Of a DNA stretch of 64,000 bases, positions 11,466-21,881 are shown piece after piece. Origin of the DNA: Branchipolynoe longqiensis (Eukaryota; Annelida; Polychaeta; Phyllodocida; Polynoidae). Positions within the stretch are counted from its first letter, which is position 1. Every line of letters begins with the position of its first letter. The translations under genes were made by a program, and so were the position numbers. Under the pieces are notes generated by a model. That model searched no databases, was not told the origin of the DNA, and was given only the letters and a program-made list of their open reading frames with translations. The stretch is taken from positions 139,224,415 through 139,288,414 of the forward strand of contig CM059187.1 of NCBI GenBank assembly GCA_030323885.1, read 5' to 3'.

Positions 11466-11947
11466 CCGGTGTTGCGGTTTCCCAGGCACACCAGTTTGCC
11501 AGGGACACATCCATTCAAATGCATTGTTAACAGCCGTGAGCAAATCTTCATACAGAAAAAGTCAAATATCTCTCAAATTACACCATCTAGAAACAAATCG
11601 CTTGGTACACATATAGAAAACATCTTTACCATAAAGATTATATTAAATTTATAAGGTTAGGGTTCTTGATTTGTATTAATTTTGAATATAACTAACGTTT
11701 TGCACTGCACGTACTGTCAAACTCAAGGCATTGTCAATGGTCGTGAGCAATGTTCATACAGAAAATGTGAAATATCTCTAAAACCACACCACCTAGAAAC
11801 AAATCGTTTCGTACACACAGAAAACATCTTTACCAAAAATATTATATTAAATTTATAAGGTTAGTGATGATGCTGTTCGATTTTGACGCATGTGCAGAAG
11901 CGATGTGTCCCTGGCAAACTGGTGTCCCTAGGAAACTGCAACACCGG
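11466..11947. mobile_element. CCGG-ended modular-TIR element, copy 1
   Basis: The ends are CCGGTGTTGCGGTTTC and the inverse of CCGGTGTTGCAGTTTC. Next comes a copy-specific duplicated segment (CC-AGG-ACACCA twice), present in matching form in both arms. The right arm then has GACGCATGTGCAGAAG. The interior carries two tandem ~193-bp units. See the finding on CCGG elements. It is non-coding. Confidence 0.75.
11510..11875 (+). repeat. ~193-bp unit, two tandem copies inside CCGG element 1
   Basis: Each unit runs from GCATTGTCAATGGYCGTGAG through AAATATCTCTAAAACCACAC and CTATTAATTTTGAATAAAAC to a CGTACTGTCAA-like end. The same unit is found at 4075-4260 (inverted, one), 27590-28200 (three) and 44985-45345 (two). 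The first unit here is degraded at its start. Confidence 0.75.
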
Positions 11948-12034
11948 CATACCAGAGGGTAATCAAACGGGCGTTCAGAGGCCACGGGCATTTGAATCAA
12001 ACAAATGCCTGCCAGCCTAACATGCAACTAACAC

Positions 12035-12624
12035 CAAAGACAATGTCCGACAAGATGCGCCGCGCCACTCAGCGCTTTTCCGTGAAATACAGCAACCAAG
12101 GTAATTGGACAGGTCCCCTAGCCCAGCCTGACTGCTGTACCATTGGGGGCATTCGACTGGGCCTCTCTATGCGAATACCAAAATATTTCCTAACAAATTC
12201 CTATTCGACTGGGACCGAAAGTGGGTTCATATACCGATGATTCGGATGTGTGTTGTGGCTCCATCCGTAAATCTTGCGGATAGAAAGGGCCCAGTCGAAT
12301 GCCTCCAATGAAACAAGGGGACAGGTTCCTTAGCCCACCTTCATTGCAGTAGCATCAAAGACAATGTACGACAATTAGTCTATTATCTACTAATATTAAT
12401 AATGAAACCAATATTATAGCATAGTAAAGTTCTAACATAATTTAAGCACTTTAATCTGTGCCATACATAAATAAAATTTGTGATTATGTCTGAGTAAGAA
12501 AACTACGACTACACCTGATCAAACCAATGCACCCTGTTTGTCGTGGGATGGCGCCACTGCATGATTATTTAAGAAATTCCTATATGAAAGCGCTGAGGGC
12601 GCATCTTGTCGTACACTGTCTTTG
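12035..12624. mobile_element. hAT-like non-autonomous element
   Basis: The TIRs begin CAAAGACAATGTCCGACAAG and, inverted at the right, CAAAGACAGTGTACGACAAG, both continuing into ATGCGCC. CTAACAC is duplicated on both sides (12028-12034 and 12625-12631). CA-starting TIRs and a 7-8 bp duplication fit hAT. A smaller palindromic block lies inside at 12141-12310. Confidence 0.75.
12141..12310. repeat. 170-bp inverted-repeat block within the hAT-like element
   Basis: CATTGGGGGCATTCGACTGG at the left is matched by the inverse CCAGTCGAATGCCTCCAATG at the right. Flanking TAGCCCA and GGACAGGT words are direct repeats. It may be a nested small MITE. Confidence 0.6.
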
Positions 12625-12631
12625 CTAACAC

Positions 12632-12995
12632 TCACCAGTAGCATTCTGTAAGACACACTTGCTATCGAAAAGATTCCATTTGACATAATCAGTTGCTACA
12701 AAATCATAAGTGCAATTTATTTCTCGTTTTAAATACCAAATAAAGAGATTCGCTGCTGTAAACTTGTGAGATCTAAATCCTAATCTGCAGCAGAGGGGAA
12801 CTTACAGCATCATTGTTGCGGCGTGCACCGTAGGTTGTCAAATCCAGTGGGGCGAGGTGGGGGGTTATGATATTAATCACGATGCACAAACATGACCTAG
12901 AAATCATAGTCGAAACAAAGATGGGTGGGACTTGTAGTGGTGGCTGGTGGGCTGGAACTCGCTATCTTCATCTCACAACATTTAAACAACAATAA
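12632..12995. other. Unassigned non-coding stretch
   Basis: I see no gene or repeat structure between the hAT-like element and the next MITE-A. Confidence 0.35.
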
Positions 12996-13345
12996 TTAAA
13001 GTTGCATAATCCGATAGTTTGGCCATTTTGTCTGAGATAAATATATTAAATTGATTGTTATAATCTACCTTACTTTAGTTTGTGGTAACTTAGATTTTAA
13101 ATGGCTAACTTTGGAAATATTTGAAGCACAAACATGTCAAATTCATTTCGGCAAGCACACCAAAACTCTCACACATCATAGGCTTATACAGTAACAGGTT
13201 CTATTAAATTGACTCAGTGTGCCCTTCTATGTGGCAACGAATGCTTAATAAATGTATCAGTATCCAAGTTAGATATGTAGAATTAATTCTACATATTTGT
13301 TTTAGTTTTGAAAATGTGATGCTTCATCGCACTATGCAGCTTTAA
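12996..13345 (+). mobile_element. MITE-A copy
   Basis: Full length, TTAAAGTTGCATAATCCGAT to ATCGCACTATGCAGCTTTAA. Confidence 0.85.
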
Positions 13346-13346
13346 A

Positions 13347-13446
13347 AAGTACATCAGTGTTTAAGTTTAATATGTAGAATCAAATCTAGGTCAGTGTTTT
13401 GGTTAGAAAAATTTGATACATAATCAATCGGACTATGCAACCTTAA
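13347..13446 (+). mobile_element. MITE-A fragment (right end), head-to-tail with the previous copy
   Basis: About 100 bp equivalent to the last quarter of MITE-A (CATCAGTGTTTAAGTTTAAT to ATCGGACTATGCAACCTTA) directly follows the full copy. That looks like a partial tandem duplication. Confidence 0.7.
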
Positions 13447-13600
13447 ATACAGACTGTCACCATAATATAAGCACACTACCCAGACAGTGCAGAGACACGT
13501 GCGGAGCCTCAGAGCCACCATTAAGGAGGGGGGGGGGGGGCTGGTACACCAGTCGGAGAGCAGTGCCACTAACCAAAGAGGCCTGACGACACTTGCCAGC

Positions 13601-14227
13601 CCGGTGTCAGCGTCTCATTTCCCACAAGTCTCATTTCCCAAATATCGCTTCTGCGCATGCGCGGATTCGAGTGACGAATGCAAACTGCAGATTGTCAGAG
13701 TCTCATTTCCCACAAGTCTCATTTCCAAAATATCGCTGAGGGGGAGGGGGGTACTTTGGTTGGCTTTATGACTGTATACCCAAGAATACTGGAGGAAACG
13801 TGTACAACAATATTCTCTACGAGTTTGAGCATATTGGTGAATATATTAAAGAAGTTATTGGCGAAAAACCGATTCGGTTGCCGGTACGGTAGAGTTGACA
13901 TCGCCGTGTTTACTTCTGGTCGGTTGCTCGACCTGATTATCGCTATTTGTTTTTTAGCGGTTATTCTTATGAGTTTAAACCCAAGAATACAGGAGAATAC
14001 GTATTGCTTGTGGAGAACAATATTCTATGAATTTTAGAATATTTACGCATATATTAAAGAATTTATTGGAGTTAAACAGGAGGATACGTATTTCTTGATT
14101 GTGTCACTACCCAAACCAGACTGGCTCATTTTTGACGCATGCGCAGACGACGCTGTTGGATTCTGACACATGCGCAGAAGTGATATTTGGCAAATGAGAC
14201 TTGTGGGAAATGAGACGCTGACACCGG
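13601..14227. mobile_element. CCGG-ended modular-TIR element, copy 2
   Basis: Both arms read inward CCGGTGTCAGC, then GTCTCATTTCCCACAA, then GTCTCATTTCCCAAATATC (an internal duplication; ATTTGCCAAATATC in the right arm), then CGCTTCTGCGCATGCG-like sequence. The interior holds two divergent repeats starting CCCAAGAATACTGGAGG and CCCAAGAATACAGGAGA. It is 627 bp and non-coding. Confidence 0.8.
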
Positions 14228-14522
14228 CGTCCACTGCCCGGGTCTCCGGTACAGCCTCAGGGCAGCACACACTTACAATACTGAGCGTAATCACACCTGG
14301 AAGACACCAACAGCACGTGTATCTACAGGGCAGCGAGAACTGAGCCTGGTGTTCAGCCTGGGCAGACCGAGCAGGTCACTCACTCACTCACTCACTCCCC
14401 CCCCCCCTCCCCCCACACACACACCAAGGACTGGACGGCCAGCGCTCATTGCAGCTGGTAATGTCAGTTTGCCACATATACAAAGATTTTTTGCACGCAC
14501 ATGCATTGTTTTGCACGCACAT
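14228..14522. repeat. Gap with (CACT)n and C-rich low complexity
   Basis: A (CACT)n run lies near 14377-14397, followed by C-rich and (CA)n tracts to about 14423. The remainder is unassigned. Confidence 0.5.
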
Positions 14523-14804
14523 GCAGGGTCCGTACACATTTAAAGATATGGAATTCAAGGCTATTTCAAGGCTGTTTTTTTGGTTAAATTCAAGACTATT
14601 TTCATTTGGATTTCAGGGAAAAACAATAATGGCGAATTGCGATTTCAGACTAATTTAGATCAGTGGGGAAAGTTTAATGAAATTCAAGGCTTTTCAAGAC
14701 TAATTACCCAAAATAGGTTAAATTCGATGCTTTTCAAGGCCTTGAAATGGGGCACATGAAGTTGAAGACCTTTCAAGACATTCCAGGCCCCGAACGGACC
14801 CTGC
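14523..14804. mobile_element. TIR element, AGGGTCCGTACAC family
   Basis: The ends GCAGGGTCCGTACACAT and GAACGGACCCTGC are inverted. The interior repeats ATTCAAGGCTTTTCAAG-type words. This 282-bp copy is the most intact of the family (others 3915-4724 and 61318-61581). Confidence 0.8.
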
Positions 14805-15308
14805 ACATGCCATAAAACACACATAGCTTACACGCGCACGCACACGCACACACACACAACAAGGATGTGTGCGCACATAGGCTACACCTCTGCTCAGACT
14901 AAGCGGACTAGTCGCTAAGTAATTGTCACCTGGACCGTCTTGTCGGGTCGTCAATACAGCTAGAGCCAGCCATAACAAACCCACACCAATTACATCAATT
15001 GTTTGTTTGCAATACAAGTATTCAAACATGTTGTTTTATAAATGCAGACTAGAAAGTGAAGCTAACACAGAACTACTAGGGAGTAATGACTGAACATGAC
15101 ACTGTAGTATTAATGGGGCTACGTCTGTATGCACTGACTAACATTCAAATGACTAAATAAAGTCGCATTCAGCCTAAAGAAAAGACCAGTTAAACCGATA
15201 CAATTAGCGCTCAGTAGCGAGTCCCAAATATTATAAATGGAGCCCATTGCCGTCTCACAAACATTCCTAAATGGGAATTTCTCCCCTATACTGTAAACCC
15301 AAATCCTT
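14805..15308. other. Unassigned stretch with a (CA)n patch
   Basis: (CA)n-like sequence lies near 14832-14860. No gene or transposon ends seen. Confidence 0.35.
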
Positions 15309-15826
15309 AAAGTCGCCGGTTATACCTCACCCAGATACAAACGAATCCAGCATCAAAAGCTCTCCAAACATAACTTTGCTTAGTTTGTTCAGTTCATGCC
15401 ACTGAACATGTGGGAGGAGAGTTGAGGTCTATGATGCATGAATGACATCATAGGTGGGATTCCCACATCACATGACCTAGAGGGGTTCCCCACCCACAGG
15501 AGAAGCCATGGCAACCACCAAGATGGCACCACAGAAAGCTCTCAATTCAACTTTTAAAGTCTATTAATCTACATGATTTAATCAATTATTCACACAAAAA
15601 GTAGCTGGTTATGAGAATATTGCAAATTCTACCATTTTTCTCTATATGGTTGCTAAAAGCCTTGTCAGTGGTGCTGGACTAACTACACCACAACAGAAGC
15701 AACCAATGTCAGCTCTCTCCCCCCATATATGTAGTTGCATAAACTGAAAACTGGCAAAGGTATGCTTGGAGAGCATTTGTCGGAGTATGGTTCGTGTCTC
15801 AGCGACCTATAATTGGCCCCTTTAAA
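15309..15826. mobile_element. Old TIR element (AAAGTCGCC...GGCCCCTTT)
   Basis: The left end AAAGTCGCCGGTTATA is roughly inverse to the right end TATAATTGGCCCCTTT. GGAGAGCATTTGTCGGAGTA near the right end is shared with 62137-62643. Diverged and non-coding. Confidence 0.5.
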
Positions 15827-15831
15827 GTTGC

Positions 15832-16193
15832 TTAGTCCGATGGTTTTGAGTTTCTGTCATTTTGTGAGATAAATATATTAGGTTGTTTGCTATAACCTAC
15901 CTTACTTTAGTTTGAAGTAACTTTTTATTTTAAATGGCTATCTTTTAAATGGATATCTTTTGAGATATTTGAAGTGCAAACATGTGAAATTAATGTTGGC
16001 ATGCATGCCAAAACTCTTGTCACCATAGGCTTCTGCAGTAACAACTTCTATTAAATTGCCTCAGTATTTCCTTCTATGTGGCAACAAATGTTTAATAAGT
16101 GCACCAGTATCTGAGGTAGATATGTAGAATAAAATCTAGATAATTGTTTTGGTTTTGGAAATTTGATGTTTTCATCGGACTATGCAGCTTTAA
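15832..16193 (+). mobile_element. MITE-A copy
   Basis: Full length, TTAAAGTTGCTTAGTCCGAT to ATCGGACTATGCAGCTTTAA, with a short internal duplication of AAATGGATATCTTTT. Confidence 0.85.
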
Positions 16194-17195
16194 TACGATA
16201 CAGTGACAAGAGAAATAACATTAACAACCGAAACAACCAAACTTCATTCATTACACCAAACTCGCGTTTCGGCACGCCTGAAACTTAGGCCTGGCACGTC
16301 AACAGTAAAGGTCTATTGTCTGGGGAATAAACCAAGTTCGCGATGGGGGGGAAAATATGCTCATCTGTGAAATGTGGTGGGAATATAAGACATACATATG
16401 CACGTAATAATAATGATGGACGTTGGTTCACAGCTGATAAGCTGCGCATGCGTTTCTCGGCTGGGCTAATAATGCTGGGAGGTTGGGCATGCAGCGATCA
16501 CAGGATGGCAAGTGCTTTTAAAGGTTCGCTTGGCCGCCGTCGGGTGGAGCCACGCGGCTTGCTGTGTGAATGGCGGGTGGCGTAACGGGGGGAGGTGGAG
16601 AGTGGCGCTGGGTGGCGCGCCGCTCGCTGCCTCTCGGGGAAACTCGAGCACAGCCGAGGTGCCTGTGCAGCGAGATGCTACTTGGGTGGGACTTGTAGTG
16701 GCCGCGGGTACATGTGCCAGTGTGAGCGGCGCTGGTAGTCAGTTAAGGTCGCCAGGAACAAGCCCGCCAAGCTCAAGGTCACCAAGCTGCACGCGGGAAG
16801 GTCACACACAATTGGCGCGGGCCTCAACGGGTGGTTCCATACTGCGACTTCACCAGAAACATCGCCCGGCGAAAAGTATCACAGGTTAAGTGACATCACT
16901 AGTCCATGATGTCATCGCCCAGTGACGTCAGTCAGCACTCGGCGGCATCACGACGCCACTGGTCAGTGACGTCAGAAATCAACGACCTCACCGGTAGATG
17001 ACATGATTGTTTGGTGACATTAAAACCTACTAATCAAAGCCCCCATGTCCAATGGGAGCGGGTGGCCATTACCCGAGGGCCACCGTCACCAACAGGAAGG
17101 GTTAGTTAGCCCACATCACAAAGCGCCAGACGTCATCGGACAAAGGGGTGCGAGCAGCCAGGGCGCCCCCTATCGGCGACAGGTGGCGGGCAGCC
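16194..17195. other. Region 3' of the Nudix gene: GC-rich, with CRE-like motifs
   Basis: This holds the likely 3' UTR and downstream flank of the minus-strand Nudix gene, whose stop codon is at 17196-17198. It is GC-rich between 16500 and 17190. TGACGTCA occurs near 16923 and 16967, with GTGACATCA and GATGTCATC variants nearby. I find no clear AATAAA signal in the GC-rich part. The open frames here show no domains. Confidence 0.4.
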
Positions 17196-17311
17196 TCACG
17201 GCGGCACCTTCTGTGGGTTGGTCAGCATATCCAGGTAGGTCTGCTGTACCGGTTTGTGGAGACCGAGCTGCACCCGCGCCTCCTCCAGGGTGAACCACTC
17301 CCGCTTCCGGC
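17196..17311 (-). CDS. NUDT3: Diphosphoinositol polyphosphate phosphohydrolase (NUDT3/4-like), terminal coding exon
   Basis: This is the last coding exon of a Nudix hydrolase of the DIPP family. These enzymes remove the beta-phosphate from inositol pyrophosphates (and cleave diadenosine polyphosphates) in the cytosol. Seen directly: a TTGTTGCAG acceptor precedes GC-CGG-AAG, giving RKREWFTLEEARVQL, then HKPVQQTYLDML, a short tail and TGA. RKREWF and HKPV are hallmarks of vertebrate NUDT3/NUDT4 downstream of the Nudix box. The two leading bases complete a Gly codon with the G that ends the exon at 19632, so the phase-1 junction fits exactly. The C-terminal tail is shorter than in vertebrate DIPPs. 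Confidence 0.92.
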
Positions 17312-19324
17312 CTGCAACAATCAACGACAATCAGGGACATTCAGCAGCCAGTCAGTAGCCGCAGTCCTGGGGGCGCACCCCCCCCCCCGCCCCCACACCC
17401 TGACTTCCGAACCCAACACCAGCTTTGAATTATTTTTTTAATACATTCTGCAGTCGTCTGGAGCTGCAACTTTTCCAAGGGAGCCGTGATACAAAAGGAA
17501 AATCTCATCAGCTGGCGCTATCTTTGATAACTTCCACAAAAGAGTTGATATATTTATTACTAAAATTAAGTACTGAAAAGTCCTATAATTATACAAAAAG
17601 TATTATAATATAAATTATAAGTCATTAAAAATTATGGATGTCAATATATACGGAAAAAAATGTTCACAAAATGTTTGTCTTGTTTCTAAAATCGATCTTT
17701 TCTTTGTGTGTCTATATCCCAACATTTCATATGTCACACATTCTTCATGACACGCCGGGTCAACGTGGCTGCCTCATTATGCACAGATTCCGATCACTGT
17801 GGAATTTCTTCATTTGCGACCTTAAAAACTGCTTTAATGGTCCTAGAAGGTATTTAAAAAGTCATTAAAAAGGAAGCCTGAAAAAGAATTGTTTTACATG
17901 AATTAATAATAAAACTAAAGATAACATTCCAGCAATATTTAATATGATAAAAACACCAATACACACCAATGTCTCGTCCATCTAGCTTCATTTAACTGGC
18001 CAGTGCCGTAACCCCCCAATATAGATTGATTTCGGAAAAGAATTTATTTAACGAAGAAACAGCCGGCTCGAAAGTTGCTTGGTTGTTGGAGTTTTACGTC
18101 CTGGCAACATCTAAGGTCATATCAGGACGGGCCTGCTCAGTGAGTTTGCCCGACGTGCCAGTTTGACCGTCCCCACCATACGGTACTTGCACAACTCGGC
18201 CTCGAACCTGAATTATTCGCTACACTCTGTTTTCACTTCAAACATAACTAAACTTAACCATTCAAAATGAAAGTTATTCCCCCGAATATTGCACGATCAT
18301 GATCAAACTATTTTAATTATCTAAATCAAAAATGAATTTAAAAAACATGGGGCCAGAACTTTTGCAACTTCAGATTAATACTTTGTTCTAACGTTAAGGT
18401 GTGTGTGTGCATACACACATATATTTGCCAGAATTTAATTTTAATTTTAAGGCGAAATTATCTCCCTGAATTATATATTTTTGTCAGTTTATGATCATTA
18501 ACAATTTTAAAAAAAATGCATACACATAAAAAAGAAAATACATGCCAAATTATCATAGAATTCTGACATCTTGAGATATTTTCAAAACATAAAGGTTATG
18601 AAATGTAACAAGTGACTTCCCCCATAGTGTCCCACCACGTTTAATCTTTTTTTTTACTAGATGGATTTATTGGGAAACAGTGACCAGTCACACAGCAATT
18701 GATATATAACTTGAAAGCAATATATATATACGATCCCAATTTTTCGTGACCTTTTTCGTCAAAAACAAATGGAGAAAAAACCCAGGGGCTGAGTGACAGA
18801 TTTTACGCCATGTCGGCAGCTTTGGCCATATTCATTGCGCAAAAAGAATGGTGCTGCTGTCTCAAGAATGAACCTTCATAGTTTGTAGCTTCCCTCAGCG
18901 TTGAGTGTTAGAAAAGCTTATAAGTATTAGTGTGTATGTAGTAAGTGGGTGGAGGTCAATGACCGGGTAGGTAACTACGCCGTTTGTTGTTAAATATAAG
19001 TGCAGTCAGGTTACTCGGTTAACTGACGGCTGCCTCATACATACCATGTAGAATAGCACATTGATTCATGGCAACATTTCGGCTGTAGGTTGCACTTATA
19101 TTTAACCACGAGGCTCACAACACAACATGGTGTCCACCGAGCACCGAGTATATTTAGAGCGCTCCCCGACAAACTAGAGACGTCACTGCGTTTACTATAA
19201 ACTGTTACACAGTATCCAGGTCTCACTGCTGGCTTTTCCCCTCTGTAAAGTCAATTTGGGGAGTCTGACTGCGTGGCACTTGAACTACGACCAAACTGCG
19301 ACCAGTCTGTGCCGGTTGCCACTC
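17312..19324 (-). other. Intron of the Nudix gene (left part)
   Basis: AT-rich intronic sequence, with the only recognised insertion being a ~65-bp SINE tail at 18076-18140. The open frames inside have no domain support. The remaining intron (to 19631) is the tandem repeat at 19325-19640. Confidence 0.7.
18076..18140 (-). mobile_element. SINE fragment (3' tail only)
   Basis: GTTGGAGTTTTACGTCCTGG and the following CTAAGGTCATATCAGGACGG are the inverted 3' end of the tRNA-derived SINE. The rest is missing. Confidence 0.7.
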
Positions 19325-19640
19325 ACACCTAAAGGTCAGGATACACCAGCTTCTTTCAGAGCGAGTTTGAAGTGGGACAGCGCTAGTAGTCAACTTAAGA
19401 AGATGCCTATATAGAAGGTCACCTATATCTTCACCTAAAGGTCAGGATACACCAGCTTCTTTCAGAGCGAGTTTGCAGTGGGACAGCGCTAGTAGTCAAC
19501 TTAAGAAGACGTCTATATAGGTCACCTATATCTTCACCTAAAGGTCAGGATACACCAGCTTCTTTCAAAGCAAGTTTGCAGTGGGACAGCGCTAGTAGTC
19601 AACTTAAGAAGACGCATATATAAAAAGTCACCTATATCTT
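19325..19640. repeat. 103-106-bp tandem repeat (3 copies) overlapping a splice donor
   Basis: Three units run from CACCTAAAGGTCAGGATACA to GTCACCTATATCTT. The last unit's end (19627-19640) is, on the minus strand, the 3' end of the Nudix exon plus its donor (AAGATATAG|GTGAC). The other units carry the same 14 bases at 19418-19431 and 19521-19534, giving two duplicate donor sites within the intron. Confidence 0.85.
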
Positions 19641-19716
19641 TAGCATCCTCCCAGTCATCCAGCAGCTCCGTGGTGACCAGCAGGAACACTGATGTCCGCG
19701 TCTTCCGGTCTGGGTT
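19632..19716 (-). CDS. NUDT3: NUDT3/4-like hydrolase, middle coding exon
   Basis: This is an 85-bp exon with acceptor CCTCCGCCAG and donor G|GTGAC on the minus strand. It encodes NPDRKTRTSVFLLV, TTELLDDWEDAKDI and the first base of a Gly codon. This matches the family segment after the Nudix box (beta strand, then an ExLxDWED-type motif that precedes GRKREW in vertebrate enzymes). It starts in phase 0, fitting the exon at 21882-22037, and ends in phase 1, fitting 17311. The donor is embedded in the tandem repeat 19325-19640, so alternative 5' splice sites 98 and 201 bp into the intron (about 103-106 bp apart) are possible. Confidence 0.92.
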
Positions 19717-19757
19717 CTGGCGGAGGGAAGCAGAGCCACCACAGTCACATTAATCAG

Positions 19758-19870
19758 TCTTGCACAACATTTAAATTTTTTATTGATACAGTATTTATTC
19801 TGCCAATAGCGTGTAAGCTCCCGCGAGGGTGCTTGTTTTCAACGCTGGACAGCTGTGAGGAATGTTATGG
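19758..19870 (-). mobile_element. 3' end of an unidentified retroposon (second copy)
   Basis: Related to 5965-6085. The minus strand reads CAGCTGTCCAGCGTTGAAAA, then CGCGGGAGCTTACACGC, then an AATAAA signal and an A-rich tail. It sits in the intron between two Nudix exons, in the same orientation as the gene. Confidence 0.4.
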
Positions 19871-19954
19871 TGCATGCCCTGGTTCCGGTTCCGGGTTGGT
19901 ATCCGGGACATCCACTAGCATTTATTTAAGTAGTTAGTATCTATGTTAGTTTCA

Positions 19955-19983
19955 GGGTGTGTTTTTTTTGGGGGGGGGGGGGG
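19955..19983. repeat. T/G homopolymer tract
   Basis: A T run is followed by about 14 G, one of several long G or C runs in the window. Confidence 0.7.
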
Positions 19984-20204
19984 TATAACTTCCTATCATA
20001 TAACTAATATCTTAGCCTTGTATGTACATCTAGTGAGATGGTAATAGGCTTGTGGATGAGGATGTGTTCCCAGAATTTGATGTTTGTTTTGTTTGCAGCT
20101 TTCCTTTCACTTGTGCCCTGTCCCTAGATGTGACAGAACACATCCATACTCTTCGGGACTGTGACCAGGTGGGTCGGCTGCGGTGTTAAATTGTTAAAAC
20201 ATGC

Positions 20205-20400
20205 GTGAAGCATGTGTGAAGCAGGCCAAACAGCACAACCACAGCATGACAATGTCAAACAGCATGACCACAACATGACCATGCCAAATAGCATGACAAA
20301 ATGCCCGTGCCAAACAGCATGACCACACCAAATAGCATGACCACATGACAACAGCATGACAAGACCATGCCAAATAGCATAACCACAGCATGACAACAAA
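20205..20400. repeat. Degenerate AGCATGACCACA-type tandem repeat
   Basis: Short units AGCATGACCACA, CAACATGACC and GCCAAATAGC recur irregularly. Similar units reappear at 21108-21145. The open frames here are a repeat artefact. Confidence 0.7.
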
Positions 20401-20422
20401 GTAAAAGTAAAGCTTGTATTAT

Positions 20423-20776
20423 TTAAAGTTGCATAGTATGATGAAAACATCAAATTGTCAAAACCAAAACACTTATCTAGATTTGATTCTACATATTCAA
20501 CTTAGACACTGGTGCACTTATTAAGCATTTGTTGCTGCATAGAAGGGCATAATAAGTCAATTAATAGAAACCGTTACTACTGAAGTCTGTGGTGTCAGAG
20601 TTTTGGCGTGCTTGCCAAAATTATTTTGGCATGTTTTGACGTCAAATATCTGCAAACTTAGCCATTTAAAATTAAAGTTACTTCAAACTAAAGTAAAGTA
20701 GATTATAATGATTAGTATTATATATTTATCTCAGAAAATAGCAGAAACTCAAAAGCATCGGACTATGCAACTTTAA
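20423..20776 (-). mobile_element. MITE-A copy
   Basis: Full length, inverted, TTAAAGTTGCATAGTATGAT to ATCGGACTATGCAACTTTAA. It lies in a Nudix intron. Confidence 0.85.
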
Positions 20777-21085
20777 TGATGCCTCTAGAGCACATTGGTT
20801 TTTATCATCGACTATTGAACGTCAAATATATGGTCATTCCGAGATATTTCTTTGGAGGAAACTGGCTGCCGCAACATAGGCTACTCTTTCCGATAAGCAG
20901 CAAGGACGAAGGAGTCTTTTATATCCACTTTCTCACAGGTAGGACAACACATACCGCAGCCTTTGATGAACCCATTGTGGACCACTGATTGGAACAGAAA
21001 ATACCCCAAACTGCAAATGGGTCCACTGAGCAGGATCGCTCGCATGAACCACACCTTCACAGGTGGAAACTCTACCGCCTGAGCT
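20777..21085 (-). mobile_element. SINE with Nin-type conserved central domain
   Basis: On the minus strand a tRNA-like head (GCAGGATGTAGCTCAGGCGG, with 7-bp acceptor-stem pairing GCAGGAT/ATCCTGC) is followed by a central domain reading GGCTGCGGTATGTGTTGTCC, GTGGATATAAAAGACTCCTT, GCTGCTTATCGGAAAGAGTA. It ends with a degenerate 3' part resembling TTTGACG...GCATCATTAAA. I recognise this from memory as the Nin domain of mollusc and other eumetazoan SINEs. It is a single copy here, immediately next to MITE-A. Confidence 0.75.
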
Positions 21086-21239
21086 ACATCCTGCTCCCTA
21101 CAGCATGACAACATGAACACGCTAAACAGCATGACAACATGACCACACAACTCGACACGCATGGACACCCAAACCCGCCACACAGAACATTAGCACCCCA
21201 CTGGACTCTACTACTCCCAGCGTCTATCGTAACTCTCAC

Positions 21240-21475
21240 TCATTCAAACACAGAACATCATTAGCAAGTCCTTCAACATTTTCAGTTCAAACACAGATCA
21301 TTGTTAGCATGTCACCCAACGTCTTTAATTCAATCACGGAACATCACTAGCATGTCCTTTGACATCTTCAGGTCACACACAGATCATCGTTAGCAAGTCA
21401 CCCGATGTCTTTAAATTTATACACAGAACATCATTAGTAGGTCCTTCAACATCTTCAATGTAAACACAGATCAGC
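21240..21475. repeat. ~45-bp imperfect tandem repeat (about 5 units)
   Basis: Units of the form ACACAGAACATCATTAGCAA then GTCCTTCAACATCTTCA alternate with ACACAGATCATTGTTAGCA then GTCACCCAACGTCTTTA. They alternate as A/B pairs of about 90 bp, within the Nudix intron. Confidence 0.75.
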
Positions 21476-21881
21476 AGGCATACTACAATCTCACCCACTA
21501 GTGGGGTGCCGATCGAATCCATCCCTCTATAATGATAGTAAAACACAAACTCAATTCACCCCATAATGTCCATGTGGCCTGCATTGCTCATTAGGCCTGG
21601 TATACTGTTCCCTTGTTCCGTGTTTGCTTGTGACGCACCACACAGACAATGAACCTGTGTTTTGCTTAGTGGCCGTTCCCATAGGTTGGACCCAGGGACC
21701 GCATGGCCTTGTGGATGGCACATGTGACATACTGATCATGAATATAGAGAATGAACATGTTCATTGACTGTGTGGCGTGTCACAAGGTCACAAGCAAACA
21801 CGCCACAAGAGAACAGTCTATGGATACACTGCATTAAACAGGCTACACTTAATACACACGGTGATGATGCTGACTACGAAC

